Origin: WARW01 sp964582365 | GTDB taxonomy: Bacteria > Patescibacteriota > Microgenomatia > UBA12405 | Assembly (NCBI GenBank): GCA_964582365.1 | Contig: CAZOQV010000005.1 | Coordinates: 1-46,097 of the forward strand | Direction: 5' to 3' | Length of the DNA stretch: 46,097 nucleotides | In this document: piece by piece, positions 8,602-16,082 of the stretch | Position numbering within the stretch: the first letter of the stretch is position 1 | Layout of the letters: each line of letters starts with the position of its first letter | Notes under the pieces: generated by a model | Databases searched by the model: none | Seen by the model: the letters and a program-made list of their open reading frames with translations, nothing else | Told to the model about the DNA's origin: nothing | Translations under genes and position numbers: made by a program

Positions 8602-8629
8602 TAATACTAAATAAAGTAAATAGTGTCAA
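8601..8629 (-). promoter_or_regulatory. Promoter of the ISC operon
   Basis: Minus strand: -35 TTGACA (8629-8624), 17-nt spacer, -10 TATTAT (8606-8601). It is one of the few full -35/-10 promoters in the window and the leader is about 25 nt, so this gene is not leaderless, unlike most here. Confidence 0.75.
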
Positions 8630-8642
8630 TAAGGGATATTCT

Positions 8643-8885
8643 TTATTCTTGGTTAAGATCAGTGGTTAATTGATCAAATTCAGAATTTAAGTTGTCATCT
8701 TTATCTAAATTTAATTCTTTTAAAAGATCTTCCTCTGTGTCATCTCCTGTTTCTTGGTTGATTTCCTCTGTTTTTTGATCGACTTTATCATTAACTTTGT
8801 TTAACATTTCTAATTCAGCTTTATCTTTAAGAGTACAAGCAGAAAATAAAAAGGCAGAAACAATTAAAGCAGAAAATAAGAACAA
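8643..8885 (-). CDS. Small putative lipoprotein
   Basis: 80 aa. A hydrophobic N-terminus (MFLFSALIVSAFLFSAC) ends in a lipobox-like L-F-S-A-C at Cys17. The rest is acidic and Lys-rich, helical (KDKAELEMLNKVNDKVDQK...), with no known domain. The start is a TTG at 8885; no in-frame ATG exists before the upstream TGA, and TATAAA lies 7 nt upstream. The lipobox is imperfect (Phe at -3), so lipidation is inferred. It follows the exported coiled-coil protein by 14 bp and probably shares its transcript. Confidence 0.55.
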   Translation of the reverse strand: MFLFSALIVSAFLFSACTLKDKAELEMLNKVNDKVDQKTEEINQETGDDTEEDLLKELNLDKDDNLNSEFDQLTTDLNQE

Positions 8886-8899
8886 TTTATTTTTTATAT

Positions 8900-9481
8900 T
8901 TATTCAGTTTTTGTAACTTCTAATTTTGGTGATTGAGCCAAAGCTTTAACACTATCGACCAATATTTGTTTTAAATTGGTTAAATCTTCTCTAACAATGT
9001 CTGCTAATGCCTTCAAATCGGCAATAAATTGAGATGATTTTATCTCTGTTGTATTAATTTCATTAAATTTAGTTTCTAAAACAGCTAAATCTTGAAGATA
9101 TTTAGCCTCAGCTTTATCAAATTCTTTTAATTTAGCGACAGCATTTGTAATATCTTTATTCATTGGATTTTTAGCAATTCTAGCGTCTAATTTAGCTTTG
9201 ATTTTTAATAAAGCTGTATGTCTTTTTTCTAAACCCATTTTGATTTTATTAAAAGTGTTTTGAAGTCTTTTTTGTTTTAATTCAGAGATGTTATTTTTTC
9301 TTTCCTCCCTTATTTGAGTTATAGTCGTTTTAGCTTCTTGTCTTTCTGCTCGAATTTCTTGTATTTCTTGATTGCGAGGAGCTTTTGGATTAACAGTATT
9401 AGTTGTCTCTTGGGCAAAAGTTGATTTAGCAACAATCATTAAACCAATAAATAGTAATGGAAAAAATGTTTTAATTTTCAT
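8900..9481 (-). CDS. Exported coiled-coil protein
   Basis: About 193 aa. The signal peptide (MKIKTFFPLLFIGLMIVAKSTFA) has a probable cleavage before Gln. The mature part is almost wholly charged alpha-helix (long Arg/Lys/Glu stretches and a run of K-L-K-E-F-D-K-A), so an extended coiled coil outside the membrane. I start it at the ATG at 9481 rather than the TTG two codons upstream. It follows mutM by 7 bp and precedes the lipoprotein. No family recognised. Confidence 0.65.
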   Translation of the reverse strand: MKIKTFFPLLFIGLMIVAKSTFAQETTNTVNPKAPRNQEIQEIRAERQEAKTTITQIREERKNNISELKQKRLQNTFNKIKMGLEKRHTALLKIKAKLDARIAKNPMNKDITNAVAKLKEFDKAEAKYLQDLAVLETKFNEINTTEIKSSQFIADLKALADIVREDLTNLKQILVDSVKALAQSPKLEVTKTE

Positions 9482-9488
9482 ATACAAA

Positions 9489-10340
9489 TTAACTAATAAT
9501 TTTTTGACACACAGGACAATAAAAAGTGCCTCTACCTCCTATTTTAATCTTTTTAATTGGAGTTTGGCAAATTAGGCATGGTTCTTTTTCGCGTTGATAA
9601 ACCTGAAATTCAAACTGATGTTGGCCAAATGAACCATCAGGGTGAATATATTTATTATCTTTGGCAGTGGAACCACCGGCTTTAATTGAGTCCAACATAA
9701 TTTTTTTTAGAAAATGGACTAACAATTTGGTTTTTTTGATATTAATTTTATTGGAAGGAGTGGTTGGATTTATTTTAGCTAGAAAAAGAGAATCGTTGGC
9801 ATAGATGTTGCCAATGCCGGCAAACTTATTTTGATCGAGCAAAACTAGTTTAATTGGACGGGAAGTTTTTTGAAGTTGTTGATAACAATATCTGGGAGTA
9901 AATTCAGGACTTAGAATATCAAGGCCAAGATTTTTTTGGGCTTCATTTAATTCCTTTTGATCAAGTAGTTTAACCCAACCAAATTTACGCTGGTCGTTGA
10001 AAAAAACTTTGGAGCCGTCAGAAAAAGTAAGAATGAGACGAGTAGATTTGTTAGGCAAACTTGATTTATCTTCTTTTGGAGTAGGATGGCCAAAAATGGA
10101 ATTACCCATAATTATTTGACCGGTCATTTTAAGATGAAAAAGAAGAATTAAATTATTGCCTAAATGTAGGGAAAGTTGTTTGCCAAGACGAGAAGTTTTA
10201 ATTATTTTTTGACCTTCAACAAGTTTGGAATTACCAATAAAAGATTTAGAAGTAATAATTTCTAAATCAGAAATAGTTTTATTGATTAAATGACTGTCGA
10301 GGAAAAGACGGACAACCTCAACTTCGGGAAGTTCTGGCAT
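9489..10340 (-). CDS. mutM: Formamidopyrimidine-DNA glycosylase (Fpg/MutM)
   Basis: 283 aa, full length. P2-E3 give the N-terminal proline nucleophile and glutamate of the bifunctional glycosylase/AP lyase. R-L-G-K54 and H-L-K-M-T-G-Q are present, and a C-terminal zinc finger is formed by C255, C258, C275 and C278 with the loop K-I-G-G-R-G-T-F. It removes 8-oxoguanine and other oxidised purines and nicks the DNA. The start ATG lies 5 nt after TAAACT in TGATAAACT (minus strand), so the mRNA is probably leaderless. A two-hairpin repeat separates it from the next gene upstream. Confidence 0.96.
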   Translation of the reverse strand: MPELPEVEVVRLFLDSHLINKTISDLEIITSKSFIGNSKLVEGQKIIKTSRLGKQLSLHLGNNLILLFHLKMTGQIIMGNSIFGHPTPKEDKSSLPNKSTRLILTFSDGSKVFFNDQRKFGWVKLLDQKELNEAQKNLGLDILSPEFTPRYCYQQLQKTSRPIKLVLLDQNKFAGIGNIYANDSLFLAKINPTTPSNKINIKKTKLLVHFLKKIMLDSIKAGGSTAKDNKYIHPDGSFGQHQFEFQVYQREKEPCLICQTPIKKIKIGGRGTFYCPVCQKIIS

Positions 10341-10345
10341 AAACT

Positions 10346-10351
10346 AGTTTA
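10346..10351 (-). promoter_or_regulatory. -10 TAAACT of mutM
   Basis: The minus strand reads TGA-TAAACT, then 5 nt, then ATG. The same TTGATAAACT string precedes the exonuclease gene at 14504. Confidence 0.55.
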
Positions 10352-10362
10352 TCAAATATCAA

Positions 10363-10413
10363 AACCCACCTCTCCGAGAAATCGGAGACCCTCCCTTGAA
10401 AAAGGAGGGCTTA
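10363..10413. repeat. Two-hairpin repeat (family R1, type A)
   Basis: AAACCCACC leader, hairpin 1 CTCCGA/TCGGAG (10372-10377 with 10382-10387), hairpin 2 CCCTCCCTT/AAGGAGGGC, end GCTTAA. Its last bases form the stop codon of the ABC membrane-domain gene on the minus strand. Confidence 0.85.
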
Positions 10414-11331
10414 AACCAAGTCGTCAAAATCGATGACAGAGATGGCTTTGTTTTTAGCTAGATGATTAATGGCAACTGAAGTATCAGCAAAACTATCTTT
10501 AATTTCGGAAAATGAATTTAAACAGCCTTGTGTAGAAGCAATATAACTCATAATTAAAACTAGGTCAGAAATTAATTTTGTACCATTAGAAATAGAAAAA
10601 ATAAGATAAATAAAAATTAAAACATAAAAGAAAACAGCAGTGTTTTGAAGAGTAAACCATTCAGTAAAGCACCAGTTGGCAAGACGAGAGAAATGACGAC
10701 TAAAACTTTTTTGTTCCAAATCAACATCGTTAGTGTCTTGAAGTTTGGCATAGTAAACTTCGGTTTTAGTGTTTTGAATGTCTTTAAGATCAACGTAACG
10801 CTGAGTGGTGTAATAATCTATGAAAAAATAAGTTGTCATATAGGCTGCTTGTAAAATAAAAACTTTAAAATCAACAAAAAGAAGAATAATTGGGATTGAA
10901 ATTAGGGAAATGATACTATCAACACCTGGTTGACGGAAAAGACGAATCATCAAAGAAGTAGAATCGGCAAAATTACGAATGGCTTGAATACTTTCATGTC
11001 TCTCTAATTTTGTCTCTGGACTAATATCCTTGACAAAATAGTTGCGAAGATCAAAGCCAATATCACTAATACACTCGTCTAATTTGGTAACTGATTTGAC
11101 ACGAGTGAAATTATCGACAATTCTAACAATGAAAATGATAATGATAGAAAAAAAGACAGTAGAAAAATCAGATTTAATTTCAATTAAATTAATAGTTCGG
11201 GAAAAGAGATATATGGTAATTAATGGAAAAATAGCTGAAATCAAACGAATGATGACCCAAAAAATAAAGCGAGGTTTGGCTTGAATGATTTGAAAAATTA
11301 ATTTAATGGTTTGAAAAGTTTTTTTAGACAC
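10411..11331 (-). CDS. ABC exporter-type membrane domain without ATPase
   Basis: 306 aa. Five or six helices with the long cytoplasmic extensions of type I ABC exporters. No Walker A, signature motif or Walker B follows: the protein ends (ISVIDFDDLV) about where the linker to the nucleotide-binding domain would begin. The stop TAA is formed by the end of an R1 repeat, so repeat insertion may have cut off an ATPase domain. Alternatively it is a genuine stand-alone half that pairs with an ATPase elsewhere. The start is GTG at 11331, 7 nt after TATTAT. The substrate is unknown. Confidence 0.65.
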   Translation of the reverse strand: MSKKTFQTIKLIFQIIQAKPRFIFWVIIRLISAIFPLITIYLFSRTINLIEIKSDFSTVFFSIIIIFIVRIVDNFTRVKSVTKLDECISDIGFDLRNYFVKDISPETKLERHESIQAIRNFADSTSLMIRLFRQPGVDSIISLISIPIILLFVDFKVFILQAAYMTTYFFIDYYTTQRYVDLKDIQNTKTEVYYAKLQDTNDVDLEQKSFSRHFSRLANWCFTEWFTLQNTAVFFYVLIFIYLIFSISNGTKLISDLVLIMSYIASTQGCLNSFSEIKDSFADTSVAINHLAKNKAISVIDFDDLV

Positions 11332-11338
11332 TACTTTA

Positions 11339-11344
11339 ATAATA
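11339..11344 (-). promoter_or_regulatory. -10 TATTAT of the ABC membrane-domain gene
   Basis: Minus strand TATTAT, 7 nt, GTG at 11331. Confidence 0.45.
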
Positions 11345-11350
11345 GATTAA

Positions 11351-11380
11351 AAAATTTCCAATTTCCAATTTCTAATTTTT
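11351..11380. repeat. AATTTCYAA array (family R4), intergenic
   Basis: Tandem TTTCCAA/TTTCCAA/TTTCTAA units between the divergent ABC and trxB genes. Confidence 0.7.
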
Positions 11381-11400
11381 AAAAGTGAACAAGTATTTGG

Positions 11401-11406
11401 TAGAAT
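11401..11406 (+). promoter_or_regulatory. -10 TAGAAT of trxB
   Basis: TGG-TAGAAT, then 9 nt, then ATG at 11416. An earlier ATG at 11408 hits a stop after six codons. Confidence 0.6.
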
Positions 11407-11415
11407 CATGAATAT

Positions 11416-12351
11416 ATGGAAAATATAAAATATGATTGTGTGATTATTGGTTCGGGGCCAGCTGGATTAACGGCGGCGATTTATCATGCCAGGGCAGACA
11501 TTAAAACAATTGTAATTGCTGGAAATCAGCCGGGTGGGCAATTAACTATTACCCCAATGGTTGATAATTATCCTGGTTTTCCAAATGGAATTGGCGGTTT
11601 TAAATTAATGATGGACATGCAAGCTCAAATTAAAAACTTTGGAGTGGAAATTAAGCAAGGATTAGTAAATAAAATTTCTAATGACAAATTTCTAATGTCT
11701 AAATTTTTTGAAATTGAATTGGAAAATGGAGAAGTATTGGAAACAAAATCAATAATCGTGGCAACAGGAGCAAAAGTAAAATGGTTGGATCTACCAAAAG
11801 AAAAAGAAATGATCGGACATGGAGTTAGTAGTTGTGCTACTTGCGATGGAATGTTTTTTAGAGATAAAACTGTGGCAGTAGTTGGCGGTGGAGATACGGC
11901 TTGTGAAGATGCGGTATTTTTGTCTAAATTCACCAAAAAAGTTTATATGATTCACAGAAGAGAAGAATTTAGGGCTAGTATAGCAGAACAAAAAAAGGTT
12001 TTTGAAAATTCTAAAATAGAGATTTTATGGAATACGGAGGTCAAAGAGATAGTTGGGGAAGAAAAAGTTAATTCAATAAAAATTGTTAACAATAAAACCA
12101 ATGAGGAAAAAATATTGGAGATAGATGGATTATTTGTGGCAATTGGGTATACCCCAGCAACAAAATTCTTGGAAAAATTGGTAAAATTAAAAGATGGTGG
12201 ACAAGTTTTAGTTAGCGAAAACATGATGACTAATGTTTCGGGAATTTTTGCAGCTGGTGATTGTGTAAATGAACATCACCGACAGGCAATTATTGCGGCT
12301 GGTGAAGGTTGTCGAGCAGCACTGGAAGTGCAAAAATGGCTGAAAAATTAG
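11416..12351 (+). CDS. trxB: Thioredoxin reductase
   Basis: 311 aa, low-molecular-weight type. The FAD-binding Rossmann motif G-S-G-P-A-G (about residues 12-17) is followed by the redox centre C140-A-T-C143-D, the NADPH motif G-G-G-D-T-A and the C-terminal A-A-G-D-C. It reduces thioredoxin with NADPH in the cytosol. A segment near residues 86-97 (I-S-N-D-K-F-L-M-S-K-F) is encoded by AATTTCYAA-type repeat DNA, apparently a tolerated surface insertion. The gene is transcribed alone from a TGG-TAGAAT promoter and is followed by an R3 repeat filling the gap to the convergent GT4 gene. Confidence 0.96.
   Translation: MENIKYDCVIIGSGPAGLTAAIYHARADIKTIVIAGNQPGGQLTITPMVDNYPGFPNGIGGFKLMMDMQAQIKNFGVEIKQGLVNKISNDKFLMSKFFEIELENGEVLETKSIIVATGAKVKWLDLPKEKEMIGHGVSSCATCDGMFFRDKTVAVVGGGDTACEDAVFLSKFTKKVYMIHRREEFRASIAEQKKVFENSKIEILWNTEVKEIVGEEKVNSIKIVNNKTNEEKILEIDGLFVAIGYTPATKFLEKLVKLKDGGQVLVSENMMTNVSGIFAAGDCVNEHHRQAIIAAGEGCRAALEVQKWLKN
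11671..11710. repeat. R4 repeat inside trxB
   Basis: Degenerate AATTTCTAATG units in frame; they encode I-S-N-D-K-F-L-M-S-K-F. Confidence 0.55.
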
Positions 12352-12386
12352 TTGATAGATCGTAGATATTAGATCGTAGATATTAG
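12351..12386. repeat. TAGATCGTAGAT dimer (family R3)
   Basis: Two TAGATCGTAGAT units. It fills the gap between the trxB stop and the GT4 gene and encodes the last residues (I-S-T-I) and the stop codon of the GT4 gene on the minus strand. Confidence 0.8.
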
Positions 12387-13538
12387 TTTTTTTATTTTGG
12401 AAATGAATTTGGTGGTGGAAAAGTCGGCGGCATGAGAGACACAATCTTCTGATTTTATATTTGATTTTTGAAATTTTTGAATGGCGGCGGCGCAAGATTC
12501 TTGAGTTAATTCATCAAAAAAGATACCAGTTTTACCGTCAATAACAGTTTCAGCAGTTCCCCCGCTTCGGTAAGCAATAACTGGACAACCGTGAGACATA
12601 GATTCAACTGGAACCATACCAAAATCTTCATTGTCGGAACAAAAAATAAAAGCCTTGGCATTTGAATAAAGTTCGTCTTTTTGATCTTGACTAACTTCGC
12701 CTAAGAATTCAATAGTTGGCTCCGCCTTCGCTGAAGCTATGGCGGACAAGCCAGCAATTTTTTTTAACTCTGATTCGTAATCAGCAAAATCGCGACCAAA
12801 TATTTTTAATTTTAAACCTAACTTATTACAAGCTTGGATGGCAATGTCGTAACGTTTAGCACGGGCAAGACGGCCACCTGTTAGAAAATAGTTTTGTCGA
12901 TCGTAGGTGTTAGATCGTAGATTATTTTGATTTATTTCAATTGGAGGATTAATAATAATAGCGTCGCGGCGATAGAATTTTTGGATACGATCGGCTGTCG
13001 TTTGAGAATTGGCAATAAATTGATCGACATTTTGGGCAGATTTAAAATCAACTTTTCTCAAAAATATATTTAAAAACTGAATTAAAGTGTAAATAATTTT
13101 GTTTTTAGTAAAATTTCTGGCCGTGGGCAAGCTATAAAGATAACGAGGTGGAGTGTGACAATAACAAATTAATTTGGCATTTTTTTTGTTAATTGAATTG
13201 GGGAAATAAGCTCCAGTAGCAGAAGTTAAAATCAGATCAAAGTTTTTAAAGTTCATCAAGCGAAAAGCTAGAGGAGATAAAAGACGAAGAGGACTGATTA
13301 GTTTATGAGCAAAAGGGATATATTGAAAAAAACTTTGATGAATTCTGTTTTGCCATTTTTTTTCTAAACGATTGCGATGAGGACCGAGAAATTCTGGTTT
13401 ATAAAGAGTGGTGTAAATTGGAGCTTCTGGAAAAATTTCAGACAAAGTTTCGAGGACCGACTCGGCTCCACCGAATTCTTTAATATAATCGTGGACCAAT
13501 ACTATTCTTGGTTTTAAATTTCTAATTTTTAATGTCAA
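12369..13538 (-). CDS. GT4-family glycosyltransferase
   Basis: 389 aa, GT-B fold. The N-terminal V-H-D-Y-I-K-E-F-G-G-A-E is the acceptor-side loop. The donor half contains T-G-G-R-L-A-R-A-K-R-Y-D and the E-x7-E motif (E-D-F-G-M-V-P-V-E). Soluble and probably membrane-associated; it would transfer a sugar from a nucleotide donor to a lipid-linked glycan. The start (TTG at 13538) and first residues lie in R4 repeat DNA, and the stop lies in R3 repeat DNA. Two in-frame inserts are visible: R-S-N-T-Y-D-R-Q from an R3 copy and a Ser/Ala/Lys-rich loop (L-S-A-I-A-S-A-K-A-E) from a CCGCC palindrome. The enzyme core appears intact. Confidence 0.88.
   Translation of the reverse strand: MTLKIRNLKPRIVLVHDYIKEFGGAESVLETLSEIFPEAPIYTTLYKPEFLGPHRNRLEKKWQNRIHQSFFQYIPFAHKLISPLRLLSPLAFRLMNFKNFDLILTSATGAYFPNSINKKNAKLICYCHTPPRYLYSLPTARNFTKNKIIYTLIQFLNIFLRKVDFKSAQNVDQFIANSQTTADRIQKFYRRDAIIINPPIEINQNNLRSNTYDRQNYFLTGGRLARAKRYDIAIQACNKLGLKLKIFGRDFADYESELKKIAGLSAIASAKAEPTIEFLGEVSQDQKDELYSNAKAFIFCSDNEDFGMVPVESMSHGCPVIAYRSGGTAETVIDGKTGIFFDELTQESCAAAIQKFQKSNIKSEDCVSHAADFSTTKFISKIKKLISTI
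12721..12751. repeat. CCGCC mini-palindrome (family R2) inside the GT4 gene
   Basis: TCCGCC (12721-12726) pairs with GGCGGA (12741-12746), with inner GCT/AGC. In frame, it adds about ten residues between two conserved parts of the GT-B domain. Confidence 0.8.
12897..12923. repeat. R3 dimer inside the GT4 gene
   Basis: TCGATCGTAGGTG followed by TTAGATCGTAGAT, in frame just before the T-G-G-R-L donor-domain strand. Confidence 0.7.
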
Positions 13539-13551
13539 ATTTCTAATTAAT
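13514..13551. repeat. R4 array at the 5' end of the GT4 gene
   Basis: AAATTTCTAA units on both sides of the TTG start; they encode the N-terminal L-K-I-R-N-L-K. Confidence 0.6.
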
Positions 13552-13553
13552 TT

Positions 13554-14504
13554 TTAAAATAAAGATGGTTGATTTTGATTTATTTTAACTTCTTTATCAA
13601 CTTTAATTGGATTTTGTTTTTCAATTCGCTGAACTAGAGATTTAAAGTTAAAAGATTTAAAAAGAGAAACTAAATTTTGATAAAAAGCTGGATTTAATTT
13701 AGCAGAAGAAAGTTGAAGATGAAGAGGAATATTGCAAACTAAAGTGGCTAATTTTTGCGACAAATAGGCATTATCTTTATCTTTTTCTAATTTTTCTTTA
13801 ACAGAAGCCTTTATTTCATCGAGGTGTTGATAAATATTGTCTAGATTTTGATATTTAGACAATAAATCATTGGCGGCTTTAGGACCAATGCCAGCAACAC
13901 CAGGATAGTTATCCGACATGTCTCCCATTAAAGCCTTAAGATCAATCACTTGAGTTGGAAGAACTCCAAGTTTCTCTTGAACGTCATCTGATTTAAAAAT
14001 TTTGGTTTCAGAAAGACCACGAATAGGAACAAAAAGAGAAACTTGCTTATTAACTAGTTGCATTAAATCTTTATCGCCAGTGATAATAATAACTTGATCT
14101 ATGAGATATGATTTATGGTTTAAGGAATTTCTTTTAAATTTTTTCAGGGCTTTGTGGGTGATAGTGGCAATTAAATCATCAGCTTCAAAACCGCCCATGG
14201 AGAAAGTGGAAATTTTAGCCTGTTCTAGAGTAGATTTTAAAAGAGGTAATTGAGAAACTAGTTCTTTATCGGCTGGTTTACGTTTAGCACGATAACCTAA
14301 AAATTCATGATTACGAAAATTAGGACCAGGAGAATCCAAACAAACTATTAAATATTTAGGGTTAAGAGTATTGATGGCAGTAATGAGCATAGAATAAAAA
14401 CCATAAATACCGTTAACTGGTTGACTGTTAAAAGTTAGTGGCGGAATGGAATGATAGGCCCGATGAATGATAGCGTGGCCATCGACGATAACTAATTTAG
14501 ACAT
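13554..14504 (-). CDS. 5'-3' exonuclease (Pol I small-domain type), stand-alone
   Basis: 316 aa. The N-terminal I-V-D-G-H-A-I-I-H-R-A-Y and the acidic cluster around G-F-E-A-D-D-L-I-A and I-I-T-G-D-K-D are the metal-binding residues of the FEN/Pol I nuclease fold. A helix-hairpin-helix segment follows (L-M-G-D-M-S-D-N-Y-P-G-V-A-G-I-G-P-K-A-A). It would remove RNA primers and flaps in Okazaki-fragment processing. No polymerase domain follows, so it is a separate protein or the polymerase is encoded elsewhere. ATG at 14504 lies 5 nt after TAAACT. Confidence 0.9.
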   Translation of the reverse strand: MSKLVIVDGHAIIHRAYHSIPPLTFNSQPVNGIYGFYSMLITAINTLNPKYLIVCLDSPGPNFRNHEFLGYRAKRKPADKELVSQLPLLKSTLEQAKISTFSMGGFEADDLIATITHKALKKFKRNSLNHKSYLIDQVIIITGDKDLMQLVNKQVSLFVPIRGLSETKIFKSDDVQEKLGVLPTQVIDLKALMGDMSDNYPGVAGIGPKAANDLLSKYQNLDNIYQHLDEIKASVKEKLEKDKDNAYLSQKLATLVCNIPLHLQLSSAKLNPAFYQNLVSLFKSFNFKSLVQRIEKQNPIKVDKEVKINQNQPSLF

Positions 14505-14509
14505 GAATT

Positions 14510-14515
14510 AGTTTA
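14510..14515 (-). promoter_or_regulatory. -10 TAAACT of the exonuclease gene
   Basis: CTTGATAAACT occurs here and again about 23 bp further upstream on the minus strand; the proximal copy is 5 nt before the ATG. Confidence 0.5.
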
Positions 14516-14559
14516 TCAAGTTCGTCAAGTTAAAAGTTTATCAAGTCACTAATTGCTGG

Positions 14560-14565
14560 TAGAAT
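14560..14565 (+). promoter_or_regulatory. -10 TAGAAT of the PrgI operon
   Basis: TGG-TAGAAT, 6 nt, ATG at 14572. Probable start of the transcript for the secretion locus. Confidence 0.6.
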
Positions 14566-14571
14566 TAAAGA

Positions 14572-15375
14572 ATGGAACAGCATCCGATTCCGCAGCAAAT
14601 ATCATCCTACGAATTTAAACTCGTGGGAGATATGACTTTAAAACAATTTTTGAAAGCTGCGGCAGGAATAGTTTTGGCAATAATTATTAATTCAACTAAA
14701 TTAGTAGTTGTTGTTAAATGGCCATTGATGTTACTGTTCGGTGGTAGTGGTTTACTTTTAGCCTTTGTCCCTTTTGAGGATAGACCATTAGAAACATGGA
14801 TTGTCTCTTTTTTGAAAAGAATTTACTCGCCAACGATTTTTATTTATAAACGAGGAGCTGTTAAAAATTGGTTAGATTTAGATTTGAGCAAAAAACAAAA
14901 TGAAGAAGATTTAGTAATGGGAACAGTGGAAATAAAAGAAAAAGAGGTTGAAGAAAAAATTACAATGGAGACAAAACAAGAGATAGAAACAAAAACAGAA
15001 GTAAAGGAAGAAGACTGGAAAGACAATAAAACAAATTTGAACCTTAAAACGGAAAGATTGGAAGCAACCGGACAGGCAAATTTTGGAACAATTCCTATGC
15101 CAGATATTCCGGTCATTTCAAATGTAATAGTAGGAATGGCAACAAATATGGAGGGAAAAATAATCGATGGAGTAATTATTGAAATACAAGATGAGCAAGG
15201 AAAACCTTCAAGAGTATTAAAAACAAATTCTTTGGGTCAATTTAAGACGACAACACCTTTGGCAAATGGAAGATACTTAATCATTGCTGAAAAAAATGGA
15301 TATAATTTTGATAGAGTTAATATAGATTTAAATAATGAAATAGTTCAACCAATTAGAATTATTTCCAATAATTAA
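14572..15375 (+). CDS. PrgI-family T4SS protein with C-terminal beta domain
   Basis: 267 aa. Residues 1-100 fit PrgI (VirB3-like): a Y-E-F-K-L-V-G-D-M-T-L-K-Q-F segment, two helices (about 27-68) and a basic P-x-x-F-I-Y region. A charged Glu/Lys linker (about 105-165) is followed by a small domain (about 178-267, ending V-Q-P-I-R-I) that looks like a carboxypeptidase-regulatory/Cna-B type beta-sandwich (G-x-I-x-D-G-V-I-I-E-I and L-A-N-G-R-Y-L-I). PrgI sits at the inner-membrane base of gram-positive-type conjugation machines and partners VirB4. It is first in the locus, followed after 3 bp by the TraC-like gene. Confidence 0.8.
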   Translation: MEQHPIPQQISSYEFKLVGDMTLKQFLKAAAGIVLAIIINSTKLVVVVKWPLMLLFGGSGLLLAFVPFEDRPLETWIVSFLKRIYSPTIFIYKRGAVKNWLDLDLSKKQNEEDLVMGTVEIKEKEVEEKITMETKQEIETKTEVKEEDWKDNKTNLNLKTERLEATGQANFGTIPMPDIPVISNVIVGMATNMEGKIIDGVIIEIQDEQGKPSRVLKTNSLGQFKTTTPLANGRYLIIAEKNGYNFDRVNIDLNNEIVQPIRIISNN

Positions 15376-15378
15376 AAT

Positions 15379-16077
15379 ATGCAAGTAGATCCATTAAAAA
15401 TTGCTATTAAAGGAAGTACTCAAGATCACCTACCTATAGAAGATGTAATAGATGGAATTGTTATTACAAAAGATGGTTCTTGTTCGATGGTATTAAGCAT
15501 ATCTTCGGTTAATTTTGATTTATTATCGGAACAGGAACAGTCAGCTTTAGTCTTTGCTTATGGTGGAATTGTAAATTCTTTAACTTTTCCCATTCAAATT
15601 ATTATTCAATCACATGCAAAAGATGTGAGTTCTTATTTAAAAAAATTGCAAGAGATGGAAGAAAAACAATTAAATCCACAGCTTAAAGAGAGAATTATTA
15701 AATATAAAAAATTTATAGAAGAAATAGTCAAAAAAAATAATGTATTGTCAAAATCATTTTATGTTGCGGTTAATTTTTCAGTTTTAGAATTAGGAATTAA
15801 AACTGGTGGAGTAAAAGGAGTAAAAATGTTTTTACCACAAAGAAAAAACCCATCGTTACCTTTTTCAAAGGAATATATTTTAGAAAAAGCTAAGGCTAAT
15901 TTGGAACCAAAAAGAGATCATTTAATAAGACTTTTTTCAAGATTAGGACTAGAAATTCAACCATTAACCAACAAAGAATTAATTGATCTTTTTTATAGAA
16001 CTTATAATGAAGAAACCGCGGCTAATCAAAAAGTTCAAAATGTAAATTATCAGGCACCAATGGTGACAGGAGAATAA
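15379..16077 (+). CDS. TraC/VirB4 N-terminal-domain-like protein
   Basis: 232 aa, soluble. The N-terminus (I-E-D-V-I-D-G-I-V-I-T-K-D-G-S) matches the start of the N-terminal domain of VirB4/TraC ATPases. The middle is helical (residues about 80-125), and the C-terminus holds an L-I-R-L-F-S-R-L-G-L motif seen in the same domain. It has no ATPase motor. It lies between PrgI and the full VirB4, with 5 bp to the next start. Likely a separate copy of the VirB4 membrane-proximal domain; the exact role is unknown. Confidence 0.7.
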   Translation: MQVDPLKIAIKGSTQDHLPIEDVIDGIVITKDGSCSMVLSISSVNFDLLSEQEQSALVFAYGGIVNSLTFPIQIIIQSHAKDVSSYLKKLQEMEEKQLNPQLKERIIKYKKFIEEIVKKNNVLSKSFYVAVNFSVLELGIKTGGVKGVKMFLPQRKNPSLPFSKEYILEKAKANLEPKRDHLIRLFSRLGLEIQPLTNKELIDLFYRTYNEETAANQKVQNVNYQAPMVTGE

Positions 16078-16082
16078 ATAAA

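Noticed and set aside
12351..12386. Possible CRISPR array from TAGATCGTAGAT repeats
   Set aside because: Only two adjacent units without spacers at each site, no cas genes, and the same dimer is scattered across the window.
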